NCBI GenBank assembly: GCA_034437215.1
Contig: DAOTVC010000170.1
Coordinates: 1 to 33,885, forward strand
Reading direction: 5' to 3'
Source of the DNA: DAOTVC01 sp034437215
GTDB taxonomy: Bacteria; Chloroflexota; Anaerolineae; B4-G1; SLSP01
Length of the DNA stretch: 33,885 nucleotides
Under the pieces are notes generated by a model. It saw only the letters and a program-made list of their open reading frames with translations. It did not search any database and was not told the origin of the DNA. Made by a program: the position numbers and the translations under genes. The first letter of the stretch is position 1. Each line of letters starts with the position of its first letter. Positions 8,121-16,176 of this stretch are shown in pieces.

Positions 8121-8705
8121 TCAGGGCCGCAGCAAGACCCGTTGCACCTCCGGAGGCTGCCCGACCTCGAGCACCAGGTGAGCGATGGAGGGCACAAAGG
8201 GAGCGTTGAAGTAGGCCGTCGGCAGCGCCGCACCGGGATTGATCAACAGGGTCTCGCCCCACCAAGCCTGATAAAAGCGGTGGGTGTGCCCAAAGACGAT
8301 CACGTGAGCCCGGGGAAAGCGTGCCAGCAGGGAGCGAGCAATCGCCGCATCGTAAGCGGCAAACTCCCAGTACCCCACGAGATTGCGGAGCAACGTCACC
8401 GCCTTCCAGAAGAAGGACATGCTTCCTATCCGATGCCCGTGATCGAGCGCGATGCAAAAACCCTCCCGCTCCAGCTCCACCGACTCAGGCAAGGACGCAC
8501 CTGCGTCAGAGCGCTCCAAGAGATGATAGTTCCCCCGTACGGCGTAGACCGGAGCCACTGCCTTCAAGGGCTCCAGAGCCCACGGCTCATCCACGTCTCC
8601 TGCGTGCAGGATAAGGTCTACGCCCGAGAGCGCGCGGAGGACGGAGGCGGGAATTTCCGGGGCGCGGTAGGGGACGTGGGTGTCGGACAGCAGACCGATA
8701 CGCAT
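8121..8705 (-). CDS. YfcE/MJ0936-type metallophosphoesterase
   Basis: Calcineurin-like phosphoesterase of 194 residues, a single-domain cytoplasmic enzyme hydrolysing phosphodiester or phosphomonoester bonds; the physiological substrate is unknown. The two-metal motifs are complete: D8 and H10 (SDTH), D37 (HAGDVD), N59 (RGNYH), H89 or H91 (DHGH), and H140 and H142 (FGHTH). The family often has GNCD where this protein has GNYH. The only in-frame start is the ATG at 8703-8705, which directly follows the T-run of the acpP terminator, has no Shine-Dalgarno sequence and is preceded by an in-frame stop within the terminator. Expression may depend on read-through or on leaderless initiation. Confidence 0.88.
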   Translation of the reverse strand: MRIGLLSDTHVPYRAPEIPASVLRALSGVDLILHAGDVDEPWALEPLKAVAPVYAVRGNYHLLERSDAGASLPESVELEREGFCIALDHGHRIGSMSFFWKAVTLLRNLVGYWEFAAYDAAIARSLLARFPRAHVIVFGHTHRFYQAWWGETLLINPGAALPTAYFNAPFVPSIAHLVLEVGQPPEVQRVLLRP

Positions 8706-8707
8706 GA

Positions 8708-8736
8708 GAAAAGGCCACCGTCGCTGTCGGTGGCCT
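8708..8736 (-). terminator. Intrinsic terminator of acpP, abutting the phosphoesterase start
   Basis: A 9-bp perfect stem (8712-8720 with 8728-8736, seven-base loop) is followed on the minus strand by TTTTC. The T-run ends two bases before the ATG of the phosphoesterase. Confidence 0.75.
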
Positions 8737-8759
8737 CAGGATATCGATGTCACAGACGC

Positions 8760-9008
8760 TTAGGCACTTTCCTGCATCTGATTTCCAACGTAGTTGACGG
8801 CCTCACCCACCGTCGTGATCTGACGCGCGTCCTCGTCGGAGATCCGCCCGCCGAACTCATCCTCCAGTGCCATGATGAGTTCCACCAGGTCGAGGGAGTC
8901 AGCCCCGAGGTCCTCTCGGAACTTGGCATCCGCAGTCAGTTCGGCCTCATCAATGGAAAGAATGTCAGCGATGATGGCCTTAACGCGTGCTTCAACGTCG
9001 TTACTCAT
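8760..9008 (-). CDS. acpP: Acyl carrier protein
   Basis: Small acidic carrier, 82 residues, that holds growing fatty acyl chains on a phosphopantetheine arm during type II fatty acid synthesis. The attachment site is S38 within GADSLDLVEL. Length, acidity and the four-helix pattern fit the family well. The ATG at 9006-9008 follows AAGGAGG; longer in-frame starts lack support. The gene appears to be a single transcription unit between a near-consensus promoter and a hairpin terminator, not embedded in a fab cluster. Confidence 0.97.
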   Translation of the reverse strand: MSNDVEARVKAIIADILSIDEAELTADAKFREDLGADSLDLVELIMALEDEFGGRISDEDARQITTVGEAVNYVGNQMQESA

Positions 9009-9066
9009 CCTAGCCTCCTTGTACTCGTGCGTTTGGGTCACGGTTACCCTCGATGCTCACCTGTCT

Positions 9067-9095
9067 ATTGTAGCCGCCAGGGGTGAAAAAGTCAA
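9067..9095 (-). promoter_or_regulatory. Strong sigma-70 promoter for acpP
   Basis: On the minus strand TTGACT (9090-9095), a 17-bp spacer and TACAAT (9067-9072) lie about 60 bases before the acpP start. Confidence 0.85.
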
Positions 9096-9135
9096 GATTT
9101 GTCGCCTCAGAGCGTACCTGCGGCTCTGCTTCCCA

Positions 9136-9163
9136 TTGACTTCACTCTGTCTCAAGGTAAGAT
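9136..9163 (+). promoter_or_regulatory. Probable promoter for the fni operon
   Basis: TTGACT at 9136-9141, a 16-bp spacer and TAAGAT at 9158-9163 lie upstream of the candidate leader ORF and fni. The -35 is good and the -10 only moderate. It is divergent from the acpP promoter, about 40 bp away. Confidence 0.5.
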
Positions 9164-9185
9164 AACCCCAACGGAAAGGAGAACC

Positions 9186-9293
9186 ATGGGCGCGTACACG
9201 TGTAGCGGGGCACCTTCACATCCGATCTCTTGCAGGCGCGAGCCGGCGGACCTGCGCAGATGGAGAGCCGCTGAGCGGAGACTATGTCCTTGA
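9186..9293 (+). CDS. Candidate 35-residue leader ORF overlapping the fni start
   Basis: AAAGGAG is followed after four bases by ATG at 9186, opening a 35-codon frame whose TGA (9291-9293) lies just inside fni, overlapping its ATG (9284) by ten bases. The peptide begins MGAYTCSGAPSHPISCRREP and is arginine-rich with three cysteines (residues 6, 16 and 34). It is not related to any family I know. fni itself has only a poor GGAG four bases before its ATG, so termination of this leader next to the fni start would suit translational coupling. The ribosome site and overlap are visible; the regulatory role is inference. Confidence 0.4.
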   Translation: MGAYTCSGAPSHPISCRREPADLRRWRAAERRLCP

Positions 9294-10312
9294 TCACGCA
9301 GCGCAAGAACGATCACATACGCATCAATCTCGAGGAGGACGTAGCCTTTGAACGGCTGACGACGGGGCTGGAGCGTTACCGCTTCGTGCACCAGGCCCTC
9401 CCAGAGATCGCCCTGGAAGAGGTGCAGACCGAGACGACCTTCTTGGGCAAGCACCTCTCCTTTCCCTTCATCATCGCCTCTATGACCGGGGGCTCGGCGC
9501 ATGCCGCCCGCTTCAACCGTATGTGGGCCGAAGCGGCACAGGCAGCCGGCCTCGGCATGGGGTTGGGATCGATGCGCATTGCCCTCCAGTACCCGGAGGC
9601 GCAGACGAGCTTCCAGGTGCGCAGATACGCGCCCGACATCCTGCTGCTGGCGAACCTGGGCGCCGTGCAGTTCAACTACGGTTACGGGGTCGAGGAGTGT
9701 CGGCAGGTCGTGGAGATGGTAGAGGCCGACGGGCTGGTCCTGCACATCAACCCCCTTCAGGAGGCTCTGCAGCCTGAGGGTGATACCCGCTACGACAACC
9801 TCCTCCCCAAGATCGAGCAGGTCTGCCGGGCCCTGGAGGTTCCGGTCATCGTCAAGGAGGTAGGGTGGGGGCTCTCCCAGCGTGTGACGCGCCTGTTGCT
9901 CGACGCCGGTGTCGCCGCCCTCGACGTGGCGGGCGCCGGCGGCACCTCCTGGAGCCAGGTGGAGATGTACCGGAGCCAAACGATCCTGGAACGGGAGGTG
10001 GCAGCCGCCTTCCGCGATTGGGGTATCCCCACGGTCGAGTCGCTCCAGATGGTGCGGCAGGTGGACGAGCAGGTCCCGCTTATCGCCAGCGGTGGGCTGC
10101 GCACGGGCATCGACATCGCCAAGTCCCTCGCCCTCGGGGCCGATGTCGGCTCGATGGCCCGCCCCCTCCTGCAGGCAGCAGCGGAATCGGAAGCCACGCT
10201 GCAGCGTCGTATCGAGGTCCTGCACCGCCAGTTTCGGCTCGCCATGTACCTGACGGGAGCGCGGGACGTGACGGCGCTTAAAGGGGCTCCTCTACTGCAC
10301 CAGGACGAGTAG
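9284..10312 (+). CDS. fni: Type 2 isopentenyl-diphosphate delta-isomerase
   Basis: FMN- and NADPH-dependent enzyme (342 residues) interconverting isopentenyl and dimethylallyl diphosphate in the cytoplasm, supplying both units for prenyl chain synthesis. The N-terminus QRKNDHIRI (residues 6-14) is the diphosphate-binding signature, followed by ASMTGG (65-70), GLGSMR (93-98), the HINPLQE segment and glycine-rich flavin phosphate loops near the C-terminus (ASGGLRTG). Length matches the family. It is followed 60 bases later by the polyprenyl synthase on the same strand, an obvious pathway pair. Translation may be coupled to the preceding leader ORF. Confidence 0.96.
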   Translation: MSLITQRKNDHIRINLEEDVAFERLTTGLERYRFVHQALPEIALEEVQTETTFLGKHLSFPFIIASMTGGSAHAARFNRMWAEAAQAAGLGMGLGSMRIALQYPEAQTSFQVRRYAPDILLLANLGAVQFNYGYGVEECRQVVEMVEADGLVLHINPLQEALQPEGDTRYDNLLPKIEQVCRALEVPVIVKEVGWGLSQRVTRLLLDAGVAALDVAGAGGTSWSQVEMYRSQTILEREVAAAFRDWGIPTVESLQMVRQVDEQVPLIASGGLRTGIDIAKSLALGADVGSMARPLLQAAAESEATLQRRIEVLHRQFRLAMYLTGARDVTALKGAPLLHQDE

Positions 10313-10372
10313 CCAGTTCATCTTCCGGCACTTCTTACTGAGGGAAACACTTCCAAACCCAAGGAGCAGACT

Positions 10373-11383
10373 ATGGATCCTTTTTCAAGATACCTTCCGG
10401 CACTCGAAGAGCAGCTGCGGGAGGCGGTCGCCCACCGGCCCGGCGCTCCCCGCCTGCTCTACGGTATGCTCGCCTACCACCTCGGTTGGGTGGACGACAC
10501 CTTCCGACCCGAGGAGAGCGAGAGGGGCAAACGGCTGCGCCCCATCTTCCTGCTCTTGAGCTGTGAAGCGCAGGGAGGAGACTGGCAGCAGGCGCTCCCC
10601 GCCGCTGCGGCCGTCGAACTCCTCCACAACTTCTCCCTCATTCACGACGACATCGAGGACCACGACAGCACACGACGCGGACGCTCGACCCTCTGGACCC
10701 TCTGGGGGGAAGCCCAGGCCATCAATGCGGGGGACGCGCTCTTCGCCGTCGCCTTCAAAACACTGACTCGACTGCAGGAGACGGGCGTCGCGCCCGAGGT
10801 CGTGCTCGACGCCCAACGCCGCTACCTGGAGATGGCGCTGGCGCTTACGGAGGGGCAGTGCCGGGATCTGGCCTTCGAGACCCTCGATGAGATCTCCGAG
10901 GAGGACTACCTGCGCATGGTGGAGGGCAAGACCGCGGCCCTGCTGGGCGTCTGCTGTGAACTGGGCGGACTCATCGCGGGCGCCTCCCCCGAAGGGGTCG
11001 CCGCCCTGCGAGCCTTCGGTCTCAACCTCGGACTGAGCTTCCAGATGCAGGACGATCTCTTGGGCCTCTGGGGCGATCCGGAGGTCACAGGGAAAGCCGT
11101 GGGCGCCGACTTGCGACAACACAAGAAGACCCTGCCCATCCTGCACGGACTCTCTCAGAGCCAGCAGCTGCGCCACCTGCTCTCACATCCCGTGCTGGAT
11201 GAAGAGCGCGTGTTGGCAGCCCAGAATCTGCTCGAGAAGGTAGGCAGCCGCCGCTACACAGAGGCGCGCGCCGAGACCTACCACGTCCGGGCCATGGAGG
11301 CTCTGGAACAGACCGGCGGCGAGGGTGTCGCCCAGGAGACGCTGCGACAACTGGCGGAGCGTCTCCTGCGACGCGAGAAGTAG
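10373..11383 (+). CDS. Polyprenyl (probably geranylgeranyl/farnesyl) diphosphate synthase
   Basis: Trans-isoprenyl diphosphate synthase of 336 residues, condensing IPP onto allylic diphosphates. The first aspartate-rich motif is DDIED (92-96) without the two-residue insertion typical of bacterial type II farnesyl synthases; RRG follows at 101-103. The second motif is DDLLG (227-231). GKRLRP (52-57) is the IPP-binding signature. F87, five residues before the first motif, is the aromatic chain-length position of short-chain enzymes, which favours a C15-C20 product, but this is inference. AAGGAG precedes the ATG. It forms an operon with fni and is closed by a hairpin at 11393-11422. Confidence 0.92.
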   Translation: MDPFSRYLPALEEQLREAVAHRPGAPRLLYGMLAYHLGWVDDTFRPEESERGKRLRPIFLLLSCEAQGGDWQQALPAAAAVELLHNFSLIHDDIEDHDSTRRGRSTLWTLWGEAQAINAGDALFAVAFKTLTRLQETGVAPEVVLDAQRRYLEMALALTEGQCRDLAFETLDEISEEDYLRMVEGKTAALLGVCCELGGLIAGASPEGVAALRAFGLNLGLSFQMQDDLLGLWGDPEVTGKAVGADLRQHKKTLPILHGLSQSQQLRHLLSHPVLDEERVLAAQNLLEKVGSRRYTEARAETYHVRAMEALEQTGGEGVAQETLRQLAERLLRREK

Positions 11384-11392
11384 ACTTACACA

Positions 11393-11422
11393 AGAAGCCG
11401 GCGCCCGTGGGTGCCGGCTTCT
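11393..11422. terminator. Hairpin between convergent prenyl synthase and pfkA
   Basis: AGAAGCCGGC (11393-11402) pairs with GCCGGCTTCT (11413-11422), extended inwards by further G-C pairs and a four-base loop. T-rich tails are weak on both sides, so termination efficiency is uncertain. A separate 8-bp inverted pair (GTTCCAAG at 11453-11460, CTTGGAAC at 11526-11533) brackets the rest of the gap. Confidence 0.6.
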
Positions 11423-11537
11423 CTCCTCATCCGACCTCGTAGCGCTCAGGCCGTTCCAAGAAACTAAGCCCTCCAAACTCTGACGCTTTCCCAGGGATTT
11501 GCTCGCGCTGTGGCGCATTTTAAACCTTGGAACTACC

Positions 11538-12509
11538 TCAGTCCATGATCTCCGAGAGCTCCAGAAGACGCGGATCGAGAGGCTTCTGCACCGAGACGGC
11601 CTCCTCCAGGGGGAAGAGCTCCAGTTTGTTGCCCCGCAGCGCGATCATCACGCCGCTCTCCCCATCGAGAAGGGCATCGGCAGCGACGGCCCCCATCCGC
11701 GTACCCAGGGTGCGATCGAAGACGCTCGGTCGTCCCCCCCGCTGGATGTGCCCCAGTACCGTGACCCGGACGTCGAAGCCCAGCTCGTCCTTGCGGGAGC
11801 GCAGGTAGTCGGTAACGGCGCGGGTTCCCGGGTCCCACCCCTCGGCGATGACCACGATACAGTAGCCCTTGCCCCGCATGTAGGCATCCACCACCTCCTG
11901 AGCGATCTTCTCCATGGATGGCCCCTCGCGCTCGGGAACGAGGATGAGCTCGGCGCCACCCGCCAGGCCGCTCTGTAAGGCGAGGTAGCCCGAATCGCGC
12001 CCCATCACCTCGATGAGAAAGGCCCGCTGGTGAGAGGAAGCGGTGTCCTTCACCTTATCGATGGCGTCGAGGATGGTGTTGAGAGCCGTGTCCACACCGA
12101 CGGCGATGTCGGTGCCGTTGATGTCGTTGTCGATGGAAGCCGGCACCCCAACGACGGGAAAGCCCATCTCGTGGAGGGCCAAGCCTCCCGCCAGAGAGCC
12201 ATTGCCGCCAATGACCACGAGCCCCTCGATACCGTTCTGGTTCATGTGGCGGATGGCCGTCCGTCGCACCTTGATGTCCTTGAACTCGGGACAGCGAGCG
12301 GTGCCCAGAAAGGTACCCCCGCGTCCCATGATCCCGCCCACGTCGCGGCTCTCCAGGCGGGTCATATCGTCCTGCACCAGCCCGCAGTACCCCCACCGCA
12401 CCCCGACGACCTCGCCCCCCCGCTTGAGAGCCTGACGGGTGACCGCTCGAATGCAAGCGTTGAGTCCGGGTCCATCCCCACCGCTGGTCAAAACGCCGAT
12501 GCGCTTCAT
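11538..12509 (-). CDS. pfkA: 6-phosphofructokinase, ATP-type residues
   Basis: Phosphorylates fructose 6-phosphate at C1, a committed glycolytic step. The 323-residue length and alignment follow short bacterial PfkA so closely that E. coli numbering holds: GGDGPGLNA near the start, G104 in GGNGS (101-105), A124 and catalytic D127 in PASIDND, and MGRDSGYLAL downstream. G104 with no lysine at 124 is the ATP-type combination. The oddity is N103 where E. coli has aspartate, a metal-coordinating position. The ATG at 12507-12509 follows AAGGAGG; an upstream in-frame extension is unsupported. It lies downstream of, and on the same strand as, a second PFK, 235 bases apart, so it may be cotranscribed with it. 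Confidence 0.93.
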   Translation of the reverse strand: MKRIGVLTSGGDGPGLNACIRAVTRQALKRGGEVVGVRWGYCGLVQDDMTRLESRDVGGIMGRGGTFLGTARCPEFKDIKVRRTAIRHMNQNGIEGLVVIGGNGSLAGGLALHEMGFPVVGVPASIDNDINGTDIAVGVDTALNTILDAIDKVKDTASSHQRAFLIEVMGRDSGYLALQSGLAGGAELILVPEREGPSMEKIAQEVVDAYMRGKGYCIVVIAEGWDPGTRAVTDYLRSRKDELGFDVRVTVLGHIQRGGRPSVFDRTLGTRMGAVAADALLDGESGVMIALRGNKLELFPLEEAVSVQKPLDPRLLELSEIMD

Positions 12510-12655
12510 GCTACCTCCTTCTTGGCAACTAAAGAATGAGACCTCCACAATGGCTCTCCTAAAGAAACCGGAAACCTCACGACCGCTCGACTTTCGGTCG
12601 GCGGCGCTTTGGAAGGCAGGCCCTTTTTAAGTGGAGCCATATTTAAAACGCGACG

Positions 12656-12722
12656 CCCCTTCGACAGACTCGGGGCAGGCAGCTGCGCTACGTCGCTCAC
12701 TACGTACCCCTGCTGTCCCGGG
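12656..12722. repeat. Repeat-like spacer between the two PFK genes
   Basis: The stretch starting CCCCTTCGACAGACTCGGGG resembles a CCTTCGACAGGCTCAGG-type intergenic repeat common in environmental bacterial genomes. It also contains the small palindrome TACGT-8-ACGTA. Only one copy is in the window, so repeat status is inferred from its look. No T-tract terminator is seen here. Confidence 0.3.
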
Positions 12723-12744
12723 AAGAAAGATCCGGTGCCCTGAA

Positions 12745-13902
12745 TCAGTAAAGGAACATGGGCATACGGTGCACGTGCCGAATCTTGGGCCGGTAGGTCT
12801 CGACGTCGTAGAGCTGATCGACGTCCACCTGCTTCTCACCCAGGAGAGGTGCGTCGGCCACGACGCTCGAATACTGACCGTCCCGCAGGGCCACCATGCG
12901 CCCGAAGATCTTCTCCGTGATCAGATCCATCGCCATGTTGGCGTAGTTGCGCGCCACCATGAGATCGAGGGAATCGGGTGAACCGGAGCGCATGAGATAG
13001 GCCAGCTGCTGGTAAATGGTGTTCTGCCCCGTATGCTTCTTCAACATGTCGCTGACCATCTGCCCCACACCACCCAGCTTGCGGTGACCGTAGGCATCGG
13101 GTTCGCCCCACTCGACGATCTCACCGCCGATAGGGGTGGCCCCCTCGGAGACGGCGACGATGGCATAGTTGCTCGGGTTCGCCGCCTTGTCCTGCACCAG
13201 CATCTCCGCCAACGTCTCGGGATTGAAAGGGACCTCGCAGATGATACAACGGTCCACATCTGCCAAGTAGGAGGAGACGAGAGCCGTCTCCCCGGAGTGG
13301 CGCCCAAAGAGCTCCACCACGCCCAACCGCTCGTGAGAGCCGATGGAGGTGCGCAGCTGGTTGATGAAGGTTACGCTGCGGGTGATGGCGGTGGAGAAGC
13401 CGATGCAGTAGTCGGTGCCGAAGACGTCGTTGTCCATCGTCTTGGGGATGCTGACGACGGGGAAGCCCTCGCGGTGAATCCGCGCGCCGTAGCCGAGCGT
13501 ATCCTCACCCCCGATAGGAACCAGCACATCGATCTTCAGCGCCTCCAGAGTATTGAGCACGTAAGAGGTCATATCGACGATCTCGTCGGGGTCCTGACCC
13601 TCAAAGTCCTTCTTGATATACTCCGGTGCGAACTCCACCTTCATCTTGCTGGGATTGGTACGCGAGGTGTGCAGGAAGGTCCCACCCTCCCGGTCAATCC
13701 GCCGCGTGTTGATCTTGTTGAGGGGCATGAGCCAATCCGCGGAACCCTCGGGATCCTCGGGATTGTAGTTGAGGGGACCTGCCCACCCTCGTCGGAAGCC
13801 CACGACCTCGTGACCTTCCTCAATCGCCCGATAAGTCAGTGCCTTAATGGCGGGGTTGAGACCGGGTACGTCACCGCCGCCTGTTAAAACCGCAATCCGC
13901 AT
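12745..13902 (-). CDS. 6-phosphofructokinase, PPi-type residues
   Basis: Second PFK-family protein, 385 residues, more like the longer group III enzymes. It opens with GGGDVPGLN, has GGEDT at 131-135 and PKTMDND at 153-159. In this family Asp at the E. coli 104 position (here D134) plus Lys at the 124 position (K154) marks pyrophosphate-dependent enzymes such as that of Amycolatopsis methanolica, while ATP-dependent relatives keep Gly at the first. Substrate use is therefore inferred as PPi, which would make the reaction reversible. D157 is the catalytic base. AGGAGG precedes the ATG at 13902, and a promoter lies upstream. The neighbouring ATP-type paralogue follows on the same strand. Confidence 0.9.
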   Translation of the reverse strand: MRIAVLTGGGDVPGLNPAIKALTYRAIEEGHEVVGFRRGWAGPLNYNPEDPEGSADWLMPLNKINTRRIDREGGTFLHTSRTNPSKMKVEFAPEYIKKDFEGQDPDEIVDMTSYVLNTLEALKIDVLVPIGGEDTLGYGARIHREGFPVVSIPKTMDNDVFGTDYCIGFSTAITRSVTFINQLRTSIGSHERLGVVELFGRHSGETALVSSYLADVDRCIICEVPFNPETLAEMLVQDKAANPSNYAIVAVSEGATPIGGEIVEWGEPDAYGHRKLGGVGQMVSDMLKKHTGQNTIYQQLAYLMRSGSPDSLDLMVARNYANMAMDLITEKIFGRMVALRDGQYSSVVADAPLLGEKQVDVDQLYDVETYRPKIRHVHRMPMFLY

Positions 13903-13944
13903 TATGTCCTCCTACTTGTAGGCTGATTTGTTATCCAAGGTTAT

Positions 13945-13972
13945 ATTCTACTAGCGTGCGGGAGCCTGGCAA
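13945..13972 (-). promoter_or_regulatory. Promoter for the PFK pair
   Basis: On the minus strand TTGCCA (13967-13972), a 16-bp spacer and TAGAAT (13945-13950) lie about 45 bases upstream of the PPi-type PFK start. Confidence 0.6.
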
Positions 13973-14014
13973 ATAGGAGAACTCGGGATACATCTGAGCT
14001 GTCTGACATCTTGG

Positions 14015-14042
14015 TTGTCGCCTTTGTGGGTTATGGTATACT
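14015..14042 (+). promoter_or_regulatory. Promoter for the NarL-type two-component pair
   Basis: TTGTCG (14015-14020), 16 bp, then TATACT (14037-14042) preceded by TGG, giving an extended -10. Its position overlaps possible upstream in-frame starts of the kinase, so it argues for the ATG at 14060. Confidence 0.6.
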
Positions 14043-14059
14043 TGGATTGTGAGGAGTCG

Positions 14060-15412
14060 ATGACACTCTGGACTGTCCTGGGGCTCTTTTTCCACGGACT
14101 TGCCTTCCTGGTGCTAAGTCTAACCGTAGTCTTCCTGGAGTATCGAAGTCGTCGCATTCTGCTGGCACGAAGACTCTCTTGGTTAGGCATCTTTGCCCTG
14201 TGCGAAGCCTTCGTGGCCTTCAACGATCTCCTGGCCCCCCTGCTCTCCCAAAACACGCTGCTCCCCTCCGCCCTGCGCACAGGCCTGCTGGGGATCGGCT
14301 ACGCTTTCCTCCTAGCCTTCGGCATCCAGACCTTTCTACCAGCCGACGGGAAGGGCGTGCAGCCAGCGACTCTGTTGACGAGCCTGCACCTGACCTGGCT
14401 GCTCCCCTATACGCTTGCCCTGGTGCTTGCCTATCCCAACCTCGAAAGGGGCGCCCTGACCGGAGAGGTGCTCCTGCGCTACTTCCTGGCCTTTCCGGGC
14501 GGCTTTCTCACGGGCACGGGCATTCGTCGCCAGAGCTACGAGACATTGACGCCCGAATGGCGGGGCCACATCCGCTTCTACTTGCGCCTCATCGAGGCCG
14601 CCGCCGCCGTCTTCGGACTGCTCAACCTCGTGCTGGTACCCAGAGCCTCCTTCTTCCCGGCTACCCTCCTGCACGCGGATCTGCTTCCCTTCTCCGCCGA
14701 CCTGCTCTGGGCCTTCGTGGGGCTCCTGTGGATGTTGGGCCTGGCCCTCACCCTCACCACCGTGCAGAACGAGATCGAGGAGTGGATCGAGAACGTGGAG
14801 CGCATCCAGGCCCTCTCGTCCGATCGCGAGCGTATCAGCCGTGACCTGCACGACGGCATCATCCAGTCCATCTACGCCGCCGGTCTGATGCTGGAGGGGG
14901 TACAGCACTACATCTCTCGGGAGCCGGAGAAGGCAAGGTCCCAGCTGGCCCGCGTCATGGAGAGCCTCAACCGGACCATCCAGGACATCCGGCGCTACAT
15001 CTTCGACCTTCGCAGTGACATGCCCGACGACGAGTTGGAGCCGGGCATCCAGAGGCTCCTCAAGGACTTCCACATCAACACCCTCCTGGAGACTCAGATA
15101 GAGACGAAGGGCGAGCCTCAGCGCCCTCTCACCATGGAGCGACGCCGGCATCTCTTCCAGATCGTGCGGGAGGCCTTGACCAATACCGCCCGTCACGCTC
15201 ACGCCCGCCGGGTGAAGGTGCAGCTCGTCTATGGGTCCGAGGCCCTCGACCTCACCATCGCCGACGACGGTGTGGGGATGGAGACCCTGGCCCTGGGCAA
15301 GGGCTACGGTCTGCGCAACATTCGTGAGCGGGCACGGCTTCTGGATGGTAAATTAAAGATCGACAGTGCCCCCGGTGAGGGGGTTACCTTGCATTTGACT
15401 GTACCGTATTGA
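14060..15412 (+). CDS. Membrane sensor histidine kinase, NarL/DesK-like (HisKA_3)
   Basis: A 450-residue sensor. Residues 1-235 hold about seven hydrophobic segments with little extracytoplasmic sequence, suggesting a sensor embedded in the membrane. A short linker (about 236-255) leads to the HisKA_3 dimerisation helix with phospho-accepting H264 in SRDLHDGIIQS. The C-terminal ATPase domain shows the N-box LTNTARHAHA, the G1 box ADDGVGM and GYGLRNIRERA. Sixteen bases separate it from the response regulator. GAGGAG is close to the ATG (three-base gap). Signal unknown. Confidence 0.92.
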   Translation: MTLWTVLGLFFHGLAFLVLSLTVVFLEYRSRRILLARRLSWLGIFALCEAFVAFNDLLAPLLSQNTLLPSALRTGLLGIGYAFLLAFGIQTFLPADGKGVQPATLLTSLHLTWLLPYTLALVLAYPNLERGALTGEVLLRYFLAFPGGFLTGTGIRRQSYETLTPEWRGHIRFYLRLIEAAAAVFGLLNLVLVPRASFFPATLLHADLLPFSADLLWAFVGLLWMLGLALTLTTVQNEIEEWIENVERIQALSSDRERISRDLHDGIIQSIYAAGLMLEGVQHYISREPEKARSQLARVMESLNRTIQDIRRYIFDLRSDMPDDELEPGIQRLLKDFHINTLLETQIETKGEPQRPLTMERRRHLFQIVREALTNTARHAHARRVKVQLVYGSEALDLTIADDGVGMETLALGKGYGLRNIRERARLLDGKLKIDSAPGEGVTLHLTVPY

Positions 15413-15428
15413 AGGGGATGATAGGTGT

Positions 15429-16094
15429 ATGGAGTTACTACGCATTCTAATCGTTGATGATCACGAGGTCGTGCGCCTGGGTCTGCGCGCGCTCCTCAGC
15501 CGTTACCCCAACTTCGTGGTGGTGGACGAAGCGGCCTCTGCCGACGAAGCTCTGGAGAAGACCCGCATGCACAACCCGGACGTCGTCCTGATGGACATCC
15601 GGCTGCCCGGTACAAACGGCATCGATGCCTGCCAGATGATCAAGGATGAGTACCCCGACGTGCACGTGATCATGCTCACCTCGTACGCCGAGGATGAGAT
15701 GCTCTTCGATGCTATCAGCGCCGGAGCCGCCGGTTACGTGCTCAAACAGGTGGGCAGCGATGACCTGGTCCACGCCATCGAGTGCGTGGGGCGTGGGGAA
15801 GCGCTGCTCGATCCGGCCGTCACCCAACGGGTGCTCGAACGCGTCCGGCAGGCAGCGCGACAGGAGCAGGCGGCCGCCTTCAACGACCTGACCGAACAGG
15901 AGCTGCGGGTGCTGGGACTCGTCGCCAAGGGCAAGACCAACAAGGAGATCGCCAAGGCTCTCTACCTGGGGGAGGGCACGGTTCGCAACTACGTCAGCAG
16001 CATCCTCTCCAAGTTGGAACTGACCAACCGTGCCGAAGCCGCTGCCTACGCGGTGCGCCACAACCTATCAGAATTCCTGAAGGAGTTCGGGTAG
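15429..16094 (+). CDS. NarL/FixJ-family response regulator
   Basis: The 221-residue partner of the preceding kinase. The receiver domain (about 1-125) has acidic pocket D10/D11, phospho-acceptor D56 in VVLMDIRLPG, the switch threonine in MLTSYA and the conserved lysine in YVLKQVG. The LuxR-type helix-turn-helix (about 155-215) reads LTEQELRVLGLVAKGKTNKE, then IAKALYLGEGTVRNYVSSIL. It should bind DNA as a dimer when phosphorylated. Target genes cannot be read from the sequence; the amidohydrolase-CYTH gene begins 82 bases downstream on the same strand, so autoregulation extending into it is possible. Confidence 0.94.
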   Translation: MELLRILIVDDHEVVRLGLRALLSRYPNFVVVDEAASADEALEKTRMHNPDVVLMDIRLPGTNGIDACQMIKDEYPDVHVIMLTSYAEDEMLFDAISAGAAGYVLKQVGSDDLVHAIECVGRGEALLDPAVTQRVLERVRQAARQEQAAAFNDLTEQELRVLGLVAKGKTNKEIAKALYLGEGTVRNYVSSILSKLELTNRAEAAAYAVRHNLSEFLKEFG

Positions 16095-16176
16095 CGCGAG
16101 CGACGCCCTGGAGCGCCGCGCCCCACAACAGAGACTCAGCGAACTTACTTTTACACTCAAGTAGGGAGGGAAAGTG

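Noticed and set aside
16095..16176. Possible SAM/SAH riboswitch before the amidohydrolase
   Set aside because: Only about 80 bases are available and no conserved stem arrangement of these classes could be drawn.
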